From NCBI GenBank assembly GCA_965230565.1, contig CBDDLH010000016.1:1984001-2048000 (forward strand): a DNA stretch of 64,000 nucleotides. The letters are read 5' to 3'. A program made the translations under genes and the position numbers. Origin of the DNA: BCD1 sp965230565. GTDB lineage: Bacteria; Bacteroidota; Bacteroidia; Chitinophagales; Saprospiraceae. Below are positions 44,188-51,882 of the stretch, piece by piece (position 1 is the first letter of the stretch; each line of letters begins with the position of its first letter). Under the pieces are notes generated by a model that saw only the letters and a list, made by a program, of their open reading frames with translations, was not told where the DNA came from and did not search any database.

Positions 44188-44457
44188 TTACCAACTAGCT
44201 TTGGTTACTCCCGGAAGTTTACCTTCCAATGCCATTTGACGGAATTTTACACGGCAGATCCCGAAGTCACGCATGTAACCTTTAGGACGACCGGTCAACT
44301 GGCAACGGTTGTGCAAACGGATAGGGTTGGAGTTGCGTGGCAATTTATCCAGCTCATCCCAACGTCCTTCTTCCTTAAGTTGCTTGCGCAATTCCGCATA
44401 TTTCGCAACCATGCGTTGTCTTTTCTTTTCTCTTGCAATAAGTGACTTTCTGGCCAT
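44188..44457 (-). CDS. rpsN: 30S ribosomal protein S14, zinc-free form
   Basis: An 89-residue S14 with MARKSLIAREKKRQRMVAKY and the C-terminal RCQLTGRPKGYMRDFGICR. It lacks the paired CxxC motifs of the short zinc-binding form. Confidence 0.97.
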   Translation of the reverse strand: MARKSLIAREKKRQRMVAKYAELRKQLKEEGRWDELDKLPRNSNPIRLHNRCQLTGRPKGYMRDFGICRVKFRQMALEGKLPGVTKASW

Positions 44458-44488
44458 TATTATTAATGTTGTTTCCTTACGGAATTAA

Positions 44489-45046
44489 TTAATCTCTTTG
44501 ATTTTTGAATGGAAGCCCAAGTGCTTTCAGCAATGCCAAAGCTTCTGCATCTGTTTTTGCTGTCGTTACGAAAGTAACATCCATACCGGTGATACGACCT
44601 ACTTTATCGATATCGATCTCAGGGAACACGATCTGCTCCTTGATACCCATGGAGTAGTTACCTCTTCCGTCAAAGCTCTTGTCGTTGATTCCTCGGAAGT
44701 CACGCACACGTGGCAGGGCCACAGTTACCAGACGATCCAAAAACTCATACATGCGGTTGTTACGCAGTGTCACGCGGGCACCGATAGTCATCCCCTCTCT
44801 GAGTTTAAAGTTAGAAACCGACTTTTTAGCTTTGGTTGGAACCGCTTTCTGACCAGCGATGATGGTCATTTCGTTCAAAGCGTTGTCAACAAGCTTTTTA
44901 TCTTGTGTTGCTTCGCCAACTCCCTGGTTGAGGTTGATCTTAACCAGTTTAGGTACTTCCATAATGGAACCGTACTGGAATTGCTCCATCAAAGCAGGAA
45001 CAACTTCCTTGGCATATTTTTCTCTTAATCTTGGTGTATAACTCAT
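44489..45046 (-). CDS. rplE: 50S ribosomal protein L5
   Basis: A 185-residue 5S rRNA-binding protein that also contacts P-site tRNA. KLVKINLNQGVGEATQDKK and GRGNYSMGIKEQIVFPEIDI are typical. Its ATG shares one base with the rplX stop (TAATG), indicating translational coupling. Confidence 0.97.
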   Translation of the reverse strand: MSYTPRLREKYAKEVVPALMEQFQYGSIMEVPKLVKINLNQGVGEATQDKKLVDNALNEMTIIAGQKAVPTKAKKSVSNFKLREGMTIGARVTLRNNRMYEFLDRLVTVALPRVRDFRGINDKSFDGRGNYSMGIKEQIVFPEIDIDKVGRITGMDVTFVTTAKTDAEALALLKALGLPFKNQRD

Positions 45047-45399
45047 TACTTAATGATTTCCCCGGATTTTTTCGAATAACGTACAATTTTGCCATCTTTC
45101 TCTCTTCTTCTTCCAACACGGGTAGCGTCTCCTGATTTAGGATCTACCAACATGAGGTTAGAGAGGTGGATAGGTGCAGGGATCTTTTCGATTCCTCCGG
45201 CACTTTCCTGAGATGGTTTGCGGTGCTTGGTCATAATATTCACACCGTCGACAATCGCCTTGTTCTTGGAAGGAAATACTTCCAGAACTTCTCTTGGAGT
45301 GCTTTTGTCTTTATATGCGCCAGCAATAACGACAACTTTGTCTCCGCGTTTGATCTTCAACTTAGGCGCAAAACGATTTTTGTCAGTTTTATTTGCCAT
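45046..45399 (-). CDS. rplX: 50S ribosomal protein L24
   Basis: A 117-residue assembly initiator of the 50S subunit with a KOW motif (LKIKRGDKVVVIAGAYKDK) and IMTKHRKPSQESAGGI. It overlaps rplE by one base and is 60 bp after rplN. Confidence 0.97.
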   Translation of the reverse strand: MANKTDKNRFAPKLKIKRGDKVVVIAGAYKDKSTPREVLEVFPSKNKAIVDGVNIMTKHRKPSQESAGGIEKIPAPIHLSNLMLVDPKSGDATRVGRRREKDGKIVRYSKKSGEIIK

Positions 45400-45459
45400 T
45401 TTTATCTTTCATTAGCCACATTTCTGAACAAATGCAGAAACGCGTGGTCATTAAATTAA

Positions 45460-45828
45460 TTACAATACTTCAGGAGCAAGAGAAACGATTCTCATATAAT
45501 CTCTCTCTCTGAGCTCTCTTGCCACAGGCCCGAAAATACGGGTACCTCTTGGTTCTTCCGCAGCATTTAGAATAACAACTGCGTTGTCGTCAAAACGGAT
45601 ATAGGAACCATCTTTACGACGAATTTCTTTTTTGGTGCGTACAACCACGGCTTTGGTAACAGTTCCCTTCTTAATTCCTCCTCCCGGAGCCGCTGATTTG
45701 ACACTAACGACGATCTGGTCGCCAATTGAGGCATAACGACGTTTCGAGCCTCCCAAAACACGGATACAAAGCACTTCTTTTGCACCGCTGTTATCTGCTA
45801 CGTTGAGCCTGGATTCTTGCTGTATCAT
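45460..45828 (-). CDS. rplN: 50S ribosomal protein L14
   Basis: A 122-residue protein at the subunit interface: MIQQESRLNVADNSGAKE, the signature GGGIKKGTVTKAVVVRTKKE, and C-terminal YMRIVSLAPEVL. Standard length. Confidence 0.97.
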   Translation of the reverse strand: MIQQESRLNVADNSGAKEVLCIRVLGGSKRRYASIGDQIVVSVKSAAPGGGIKKGTVTKAVVVRTKKEIRRKDGSYIRFDDNAVVILNAAEEPRGTRIFGPVARELRERDYMRIVSLAPEVL

Positions 45829-45876
45829 GACCTTTTATATTTTCGAATCTACGATTCAATGATGCCTAAGAAGGCT

Positions 45877-46134
45877 TTATTTAGCTCTTTCAATAATTTC
45901 GACCACTCTCCAGCGCTTGCGCTTACTCAGCGGGCGGGTTTCCATGATACGTACTGTATCACCTTCATTGCAATCATTCTTTTCATCGTGAGCAATGAAC
46001 TTTTTGGTCTTCTTTACATACTTGCCGTAGATTGGGTGCTTCAAACGACGCTGAACCATTACAGAGATCGTCTTGTCCATTTTATTACTGGATACCACCC
46101 CGACAATTTGCTTTCTTAGATTTCTTTCAGACAT
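45877..46134 (-). CDS. rpsQ: 30S ribosomal protein S17
   Basis: An 85-residue OB-fold 16S-binding protein: RNLRKQIVGVVSSNKMDKTI and the signature GDTVRIMETRPLSKRKRWRV. It is 35 bp after rpmC. Confidence 0.97.
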   Translation of the reverse strand: MSERNLRKQIVGVVSSNKMDKTISVMVQRRLKHPIYGKYVKKTKKFIAHDEKNDCNEGDTVRIMETRPLSKRKRWRVVEIIERAK

Positions 46135-46169
46135 TTCTATTGAATTATGCCGATGGAAAAACCATCAAA

Positions 46170-46430
46170 TTATTTTTTACGCCTTCTGGCTTTAATTTTC
46201 GAACGCTTAGCGTTTTGTTCTTCTGAAGCATTAGCAAGCTCCCTTCTGCGAATTTCAGTTTGCAAACGAGCAATATCCCTGCGTACTTCGCGTAAGCTGA
46301 GCGGATTCTCCAATCCGGTCAGTGCATGATCAAACTTCATTTTTTGATACTGGGCGCGAGTAGAGTCCAATTCACTCAACAGATCGCTATCCGAATAATC
46401 CTGAAGCTCTAAAAATTTCTTTGTTGCCAT
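46170..46430 (-). CDS. rpmC: 50S ribosomal protein L29
   Basis: An 86-residue helical hairpin protein at the tunnel exit. KMKFDHALTGLENPLSLREV and DIARLQTEIRRRE are the family motif. A basic C-terminal tail of about 20 residues (SKIKARRRKK) makes it longer than E. coli L29 (63 residues). Confidence 0.95.
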   Translation of the reverse strand: MATKKFLELQDYSDSDLLSELDSTRAQYQKMKFDHALTGLENPLSLREVRRDIARLQTEIRRRELANASEEQNAKRSKIKARRRKK

Positions 46431-46503
46431 CGCAAATAATTATTAATAGTTTAATTGCTACACCTTCAAATATTTGGCTCGAAGGCATTGCGCATAAGGG
46501 AAT

Positions 46504-46923
46504 TTATCCTTCAAAATCAGGTCTTACCACTGTTTTGGTAAGTACCGGTAATTTTTGTGCAGCCAGGCGAAGCGCTTCAAATGCTACGTCGCGTGGTACC
46601 CCGTCGATTTCAAACATAATCCTTCCTGGCTTGATCGGGGCTACGTAATGATCCAGGGCTCCTTTACCCTTACCCATACGCACCTCGAGAGGCTTAGAAG
46701 TGATCGGCTTGTCCGGGAATATTCTGATCCAAACCTTACCTTCCCTTTTCATATAACGTGTCATCGCAATACGAGCAGCCTCTATCTGACGGCTGGTGAT
46801 ACGGCCACGTGTAATGGCTTTAAGTCCGTAAGTACCGAAATCTACGGTACTTCCACGATGGGCTAAACCACGGTTTCTCCCTTTTTGCTGCTTACGATAT
46901 TTCGTTCTTTTTGGCTGTAACAT
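46504..46923 (-). CDS. rplP: 50S ribosomal protein L16
   Basis: A 139-residue protein near the A site. LQPKRTKYRKQQKGRNRG and RIFPDKPITSKPLEVRMGKG are hallmarks. It is 121 bp after rpsC, and this gap holds a TAnnTTTG match. Confidence 0.97.
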   Translation of the reverse strand: MLQPKRTKYRKQQKGRNRGLAHRGSTVDFGTYGLKAITRGRITSRQIEAARIAMTRYMKREGKVWIRIFPDKPITSKPLEVRMGKGKGALDHYVAPIKPGRIMFEIDGVPRDVAFEALRLAAQKLPVLTKTVVRPDFEG

Positions 46924-47014
46924 TATCCAAAAAATTTTAATCTAAATTCTCAAAAAATCACCCTAAAAATCGGAGATTTCAACCAATTTAAAGGTAGGTC
47001 TGAAAAAAGCGTGG

Positions 47015-47022
47015 CAAAGATA
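47015..47022 (-). promoter_or_regulatory. Candidate internal promoter element before rplP
   Basis: Minus-strand TATCTTTG fits TAnnTTTG, 92 bp before rplP in a 121-bp gap. No good -33 TTTG is visible, so this is weak. Confidence 0.3.
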
Positions 47023-47044
47023 CACTTTTTTCTTTAATATTTTA

Positions 47045-47800
47045 TTAATTCCTTCTCTGATTTCTTCCGCCGCCTCTTCTGCCTCGTCCACCGTCTCTTC
47101 TACCACCATCTCTACGGCCACCGCGCTTACCGGAATCTTTAGAAGACAATCCAGCATTAGGAGACAAATCACGCTTTCCGAGTACTTCACCTTTGCAGAT
47201 CCAGACTTTAATACCCAGTTTACCATAAATGGTCTGAGCTTCCTGGAGTGCATAGTCGATATCAGCTCTGAAAGTATGCAATGGAGTTCTTCCATCCTTA
47301 AATTCTTCAGAACGTGCCATCTCCGCACCATTCAATCTACCGGAGATACGCACCTTAATACCTTCTGCACCTGCACGCATAGTTGACTGGATAGCCATTT
47401 TCACTGCACGACGGTAATTGATACGTCCCTCAAGCTGCTTGGCAATTGACTCGCCAACGATATTGGCATCGAGTTCAGGCTTACGGATCTCAATGATATT
47501 GATCTGAATGTCCTGACCTGTCAATTTTTTAAGCTCTTCGCGGATACGGTCAACCTCAGAACCTCCTTTACCGATGATGATACCCGGGCGGGAAGTATGA
47601 ACGGTTACTGTAATACGCTTGAGTGTACGTTCGATAACGATGCGGGCAATACCGCCTTTCTGTACACGAGCTTTAAGGTAGTTGCGGATTTTTTCATCCT
47701 GAACAACTTTGTCAGCATAGTCTTTGTCAGCATACCAGTTGGAATCCCAACCTCTGATGATACCAAGACGGTTACCTATTGGATTTGTCTTTTGTCCCAT
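47045..47800 (-). CDS. rpsC: 30S ribosomal protein S3 with RG-rich tail
   Basis: A 251-residue mRNA-entry-channel protein. The KH domain has RPGIIIGKGGSEVDRIREEL, and VRISGRLNGAEMARSEEFKDG is the S3_C signature. The last 35 or so residues are almost only R, G, D and N (GGRRDGGRRDGGRGRRGGG), an RGG-box-like tail that E. coli S3 lacks. It is 28 bp after rplV. Confidence 0.97.
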   Translation of the reverse strand: MGQKTNPIGNRLGIIRGWDSNWYADKDYADKVVQDEKIRNYLKARVQKGGIARIVIERTLKRITVTVHTSRPGIIIGKGGSEVDRIREELKKLTGQDIQINIIEIRKPELDANIVGESIAKQLEGRINYRRAVKMAIQSTMRAGAEGIKVRISGRLNGAEMARSEEFKDGRTPLHTFRADIDYALQEAQTIYGKLGIKVWICKGEVLGKRDLSPNAGLSSKDSGKRGGRRDGGRRDGGRGRRGGGRNQRRN

Positions 47801-47828
47801 ATTATGGAATAATTTTTAACTTCTTTGA

Positions 47829-48242
47829 TTATTCAACTTCCTCTATTGTAACAGCATCTTCAACCTCAGCGGATGCTTGTGCATCATCAGGCAGTGGAAT
47901 GGAATTTTCCACTACGATGGTTACGTGGCAGGAATGTTTACGAATACGGTGTGCTCTACCATGGGGAGCCGGACGAAAACGTTTCAGCATTGTACCCTGG
48001 TCCGCACTGATTTCTGAGATCACGAGATCGTAGTCGTCAGCACTTTCTGCACCACCTAATTTATTCTCCCAGTTTGAAATAGCAGATACGAGGAGTTTTT
48101 CCAAATGCACTGCTGCTTCTTTTTTTGTAAAGCGCAAAATATCAAGAGCATCATAAGCTTTTTTGCCTCTGATCAGGTCAACGACCAAACGCATCTTACG
48201 CGCTGACATTTGTACACCTTTTAATTTAGCTACTGCTTCCAT
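47829..48242 (-). CDS. rplV: 50S ribosomal protein L22
   Basis: A 137-residue tunnel protein. I chose ATG 48242 (MEAVAKLKGVQMSARKMRLV) over the in-frame ATG at 48284, whose 14 extra residues do not fit the family. RFRPAPHGRAHRIRKHSCHV is the tunnel-loop signature. An acidic tail of about 25 residues (ASAEVEDAVTIEEVE) is extra relative to E. coli. Confidence 0.95.
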   Translation of the reverse strand: MEAVAKLKGVQMSARKMRLVVDLIRGKKAYDALDILRFTKKEAAVHLEKLLVSAISNWENKLGGAESADDYDLVISEISADQGTMLKRFRPAPHGRAHRIRKHSCHVTIVVENSIPLPDDAQASAEVEDAVTIEEVE

Positions 48243-48314
48243 TTTACAAATATTGTGGTGGACCAGGATGTTATTGAATACCAAGGTCCATTAACAGTGT
48301 TATTAATTTATACC

Positions 48315-48578
48315 TTAACGATTTCCTGAGTGTCCTCTAAAGTTGCGTGTCGGAGCGAACTCACCGAGTTTGTGACCAACCATGTTTTCTGTGACAAACA
48401 CAGGAACAAAAGTTTTGCCATTGTGAACAGCGATGGTTTGTCCTACCATGTCAGGAACGATCATAGAAGTTCTTGACCAGGTTTTGATAACTTTTTTCTT
48501 GTTGGACTCTTTAGCTGCGATTACTTTATCCACTAATTTGTGAAAAACGTAAGGTCCTTTTTTAACAGATCTAGCCAT
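48315..48578 (-). CDS. rpsS: 30S ribosomal protein S19
   Basis: An 87-residue protein of the 30S head: MARSVKKGPYVFHKLVDKV and the signature MVGHKLGEFAPTRNFRGHSG. It is 48 bp after rplB. Confidence 0.97.
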   Translation of the reverse strand: MARSVKKGPYVFHKLVDKVIAAKESNKKKVIKTWSRTSMIVPDMVGQTIAVHNGKTFVPVFVTENMVGHKLGEFAPTRNFRGHSGNR

Positions 48579-48626
48579 AATATTATAACATTATGAATGA
48601 TTTCGGCTATGCGGCCGAAGCCATTG

Positions 48627-49454
48627 TTATCTTTTCTTTCTTTTTGAAATAATAAGTTTAGTAGAAGCTTTCTTCCTGTTACGAGTCTTCTGACCTTTGG
48701 CCATAACCCCTGTACGAGAACGTGGGTGACCTCCGGAAGCTCTACCTTCACCACCACCCATCGGGTGATCAACCGGGTTCATCGCTACACCTCTTACGCG
48801 AGGACGTTTACCGATCCAGCGGCTTCTACCCGCTTTACCAAGCACCTGTAATGCATGATCTGAATTGGAAGTTGAACCGATGGTAGCTTTACAGGTCAGC
48901 AGTATTCTGCGAACCTCACCTGAAGGCAACTTAATAACTGCATATTTACCTTCTCTACCCATCATCGTACCATTAGTTCCTGCACTTCTTGCCAATGCAG
49001 CACCTTTTCCGGGAGTCATTTCAATTGCGTGAATAGTGGCTCCCAAGGGGATATCACTCAGGTACAGGGCATTTCCGGTATTTGGAGTTGCTCCTTTTCC
49101 AGACTGAATCTGATCGCCTACCTGCAATCCTTCCGGAGCGATGATGTATCTCTTTGCTCCATCTGCATAAACTACCAGGGCGATGAAAGCTGAACGGTTA
49201 GGATCGTACTCGATCGTTTTTACCGTTGCAGGGATTCCTTCTTTTTCTCTTTTAAAGTCGATGATACGGTAACGGCGTTTGTGGCCACCCCCCATTTGAC
49301 GCATGGTCATTTTACCATCGTGGTTACGTCCACCGGATTTCTTAATCGGTGCCAACAAGCTTTTTTCCGGCTTATCAGTCGTAACTTCTTCAAACGCATT
49401 ACCCAATCTGGTACGCGTTCCTGGAGTCATCGGACGAAATTTCTTAAGTGCCAT
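48627..49454 (-). CDS. rplB: 50S ribosomal protein L2
   Basis: A 275-residue protein needed for subunit association and peptidyl transfer. VRGVAMNPVDHPMGGGEGRA contains the conserved histidine of the active region; it begins MALKKFRPMTPGTRTR. It is 97 bp after rplW. Confidence 0.97.
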   Translation of the reverse strand: MALKKFRPMTPGTRTRLGNAFEEVTTDKPEKSLLAPIKKSGGRNHDGKMTMRQMGGGHKRRYRIIDFKREKEGIPATVKTIEYDPNRSAFIALVVYADGAKRYIIAPEGLQVGDQIQSGKGATPNTGNALYLSDIPLGATIHAIEMTPGKGAALARSAGTNGTMMGREGKYAVIKLPSGEVRRILLTCKATIGSTSNSDHALQVLGKAGRSRWIGKRPRVRGVAMNPVDHPMGGGEGRASGGHPRSRTGVMAKGQKTRNRKKASTKLIISKRKKR

Positions 49455-49551
49455 TTTTATAAAATTTATTTTGGGTTGCTCTACCAGCTTTGCGGGGTTT
49501 TCCCCATTACTGCCTTGACAGTCTTCCTGTCCGGTACAGTCCCTTTTTTAA

Positions 49552-49848
49552 TTAAATATCTCCGAAGAAATCGATTTCTTCTCCATCAGCCAGTGTGACC
49601 ACTGCTTTCTTGTATCCTGAAACTCTTCCTTTCAAGATACCTGAACGGGTCATTCTGTTTTTAATCTTAGCCGGCATAATCATTGTGTTGACAGAATCAA
49701 CTGTTACACCGTACATTTCTTCAACCGCATTCTTTACTTCGATCTTATTTGCAGTAGAGTCTACCACGAAACTATACTTTCCGAGGTTTTCAGACAGCAT
49801 TTCTGCTTTTTCAGTAATGATCGGCTTTATAAGAATTGTCTTTGCCAT
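49552..49848 (-). CDS. rplW: 50S ribosomal protein L23
   Basis: A 98-residue tunnel-exit protein that docks trigger factor and SRP. ILIKPIITEKAEMLSE and YSFVVDSTANKIEVKNAVEE are typical. It is 32 bp after rplD. Confidence 0.96.
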   Translation of the reverse strand: MAKTILIKPIITEKAEMLSENLGKYSFVVDSTANKIEVKNAVEEMYGVTVDSVNTMIMPAKIKNRMTRSGILKGRVSGYKKAVVTLADGEEIDFFGDI

Positions 49849-49880
49849 TATTTTCTAATTGTATTTCCTTTTCGGAAAAA

Positions 49881-50507
49881 TTAAGCAAATGTTTCTTTAA
49901 TCTTTTCAACAGCTCCTTCTGCCAGGATCAGCTTACCAGCTTTCATGATCTGATAAGTGTTCAGGTCAGCAGCTCTTACAACCTCCGTTCCCTGAATGTT
50001 ACGGCTTGAGAGATAAACTTCCTTTTCGTAGTCAGGCGTAACCACAACAGTTTTCTGTCCTTCTACATTGAGGTTGTTCAAAATGTTGACATATTCTTTG
50101 GTCTTAGGTGCATCGAAGGAGAAATCTTCCATCACCATGATGTCACCGGCAGTTGCTTTAACAGAAAGTGCAGACTTTCTGGCCAGGCGCTTAACCTTTT
50201 TGTTCAGATCGATACCATAGGTACGTGGTCTTGGACCAAATACGCGGCCTCCACCTCTGAACAAAGGGTTTTTTATACTACCTGCACGAGCGGTACCGGT
50301 TCCCTTCTGACGCTTGATCTTTTTAGTAGATCCTGCAATCTCACCACGTTCTTTGGACTTGTGGGTACCCTGGCGCTGGTTAGCGAGATACTGCTTTACG
50401 GAAAGGTATACAGCATGCTCGTTAGGCTCGACCCCAAAAATGTCAGCAGGCAATTCAACACTTCTGCCTGTAGACTGTCCTTGTGTATTTAGCACATCGA
50501 GTTTCAT
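49881..50507 (-). CDS. rplD: 50S ribosomal protein L4
   Basis: A 208-residue protein whose loop lines the exit tunnel: KIKRQKGTGTARAGSIKNPL followed by FRGGGRVFGPRPR. In E. coli L4 represses the S10 operon; no equivalent leader was recognised here. It is 125 bp after rplC. Confidence 0.97.
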   Translation of the reverse strand: MKLDVLNTQGQSTGRSVELPADIFGVEPNEHAVYLSVKQYLANQRQGTHKSKERGEIAGSTKKIKRQKGTGTARAGSIKNPLFRGGGRVFGPRPRTYGIDLNKKVKRLARKSALSVKATAGDIMVMEDFSFDAPKTKEYVNILNNLNVEGQKTVVVTPDYEKEVYLSSRNIQGTEVVRAADLNTYQIMKAGKLILAEGAVEKIKETFA

Positions 50508-50632
50508 AACAAAATTATTTTCAGCTCGAATGATTTTCTAAATGTTTTACCGTCGGAAAAACCGACAAAACAAATAGCATTCTTTTTTTAAATGCATTGC
50601 GGACTTCAAGAGGCCGGTCAACGCTACGAATA

Positions 50633-51256
50633 TTATTTTTCAAGAATTACAAAACCTCCTTTGTGTCCGGGAACTGCGCCCTTCACCAAAATGATGTTTT
50701 GATCTGGGAAGATTTTTACAACTTCAAGGTTGGTGGTCTTCACCCTTCTGCCACCGTCTCTACCTGCCATACGCATTCCTTTGAATACTTTGGCCGGATA
50801 AGATGCTGCACCGATAGAACCGGGAGCACGCTGACGGTTATGCTGACCGTGAGTTGCATCGTTTACCCCTTTAAATCCGTGGCGTTTAACAACACCCTGG
50901 AAGCCTTTACCCTTTGAGGTTCCAATTGCACTGACGTAATCTCCTTCTTCGAAAATTTCGTCAACATTTACTAAGTCTCCAACAGCTTTTTCCACTGCGT
51001 CGAAGTCACGGAACTCAACTACTCTCTGCTTAGGAGTTGTTTTTGCTTTCGCAAAATGTCCCAATTCAGGTCTCGTAGTATTTTTTTCTTTAGCTTCACC
51101 GAAGCCCATCTGGAGGGCAGAGTAACCATCTGATTCCTCTGTCTTCACCTGCGTAACAACGCAAGGACCCATTTCGATTACGGTGCAAGCTACATTGCGA
51201 CCATTTCCGTCAAAGACGCTGGTCATTCCGACTTTTTTACCAATTAATCCGTTCAT
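50633..51256 (-). CDS. rplC: 50S ribosomal protein L3
   Basis: A 207-residue protein reaching toward the peptidyl-transferase centre. GLIGKKVGMTSVFDGNGRNV begins it, and the central GTSKGKGFQGVVKRHGFKG with DATHGQHNRQRAPGSIGAAS is the signature. It lies 214 bp after rpsJ, the longest intergenic gap in the block. Confidence 0.97.
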   Translation of the reverse strand: MNGLIGKKVGMTSVFDGNGRNVACTVIEMGPCVVTQVKTEESDGYSALQMGFGEAKEKNTTRPELGHFAKAKTTPKQRVVEFRDFDAVEKAVGDLVNVDEIFEEGDYVSAIGTSKGKGFQGVVKRHGFKGVNDATHGQHNRQRAPGSIGAASYPAKVFKGMRMAGRDGGRRVKTTNLEVVKIFPDQNIILVKGAVPGHKGGFVILEK

Positions 51257-51470
51257 CAGAATATTTTTTTAAACTCCTGCAATAACCTTTAGCACCAAGG
51301 CACCTAAAATCATTACAGGGATGACCGTATAGGGATTTGCTTCAATAAAAATTACAGATCTGCCAATGAGCACAATCTTGTAACTTTCACTTCTGGTTCG
51401 AATAGGTTAAAAAACCGCTATCAAACCCAACAACCCCTTAACTTTGGCTCTTTTTATTGTTTTGTAAAAA

Positions 51471-51779
51471 TTACGTCAACTTAACTTGAATGTCTACACC
51501 ACTCGGCAATTCCAGTTTGGACAGTGCATCGACTGTCTTTTGAGTAGGAGTATATATTTCAATGAGACGCTTGTGGGTGCGACGCTGGAACTGCTCACGA
51601 GATTTCTTATTGACGTGCGGAGAACGGAGCACGGTAAAGATTTTCTTCTCAGTGGGCAGCGGAATCGGACCCGTAACAACAGCACCGCTGTTGCGAACCG
51701 TTTTCACGATCTTTTCAGTAGACTTGTCTACCAGATTGTGATCGTAAGAACGTAGTTTAATCCTGATTTTCTGATTCAT
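51471..51779 (-). CDS. rpsJ: 30S ribosomal protein S10
   Basis: A 102-residue protein, also known as NusE in antitermination. I chose the internal ATG at 51779 (MNQKIRIKLRSYDHNLVDKS) because S10 begins here in relatives; the open frame reaches 51803. VVTGPIPLPTEKKIFTVLRS and HKRLIEIYTPTQKTVDAL are signatures. Confidence 0.96.
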   Translation of the reverse strand: MNQKIRIKLRSYDHNLVDKSTEKIVKTVRNSGAVVTGPIPLPTEKKIFTVLRSPHVNKKSREQFQRRTHKRLIEIYTPTQKTVDALSKLELPSGVDIQVKLT

Positions 51780-51848
51780 GCCTGTTAAATAATAGTTTAT
51801 CAAAAAATGATACTTCCTTCCGGTTATTTAACTTTCAGGAAAAGAATC

Positions 51849-51873
51849 GGGTTGGAGGAACGCTCCAACCCGA
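51849..51873 (-). terminator. Hairpin after fusA (terminator or attenuator)
   Basis: Perfect 10-bp stem CGGGTTGGAG / CTCCAACCCG with loop CGTTC, 9 bp past the fusA stop on the minus strand, followed by ATTCTTTTCC. The T-run is weak, so it may lower rather than stop transcription into rpsJ. Confidence 0.7.
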
Positions 51874-51882
51874 AACTGTTTT

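Noticed and set aside
46963..47331. 122-codon minus-strand frame over the rpsC end
   Set aside because: Out-of-frame shadow of the S3 C-terminal repeats; it would overlap a well-supported gene.
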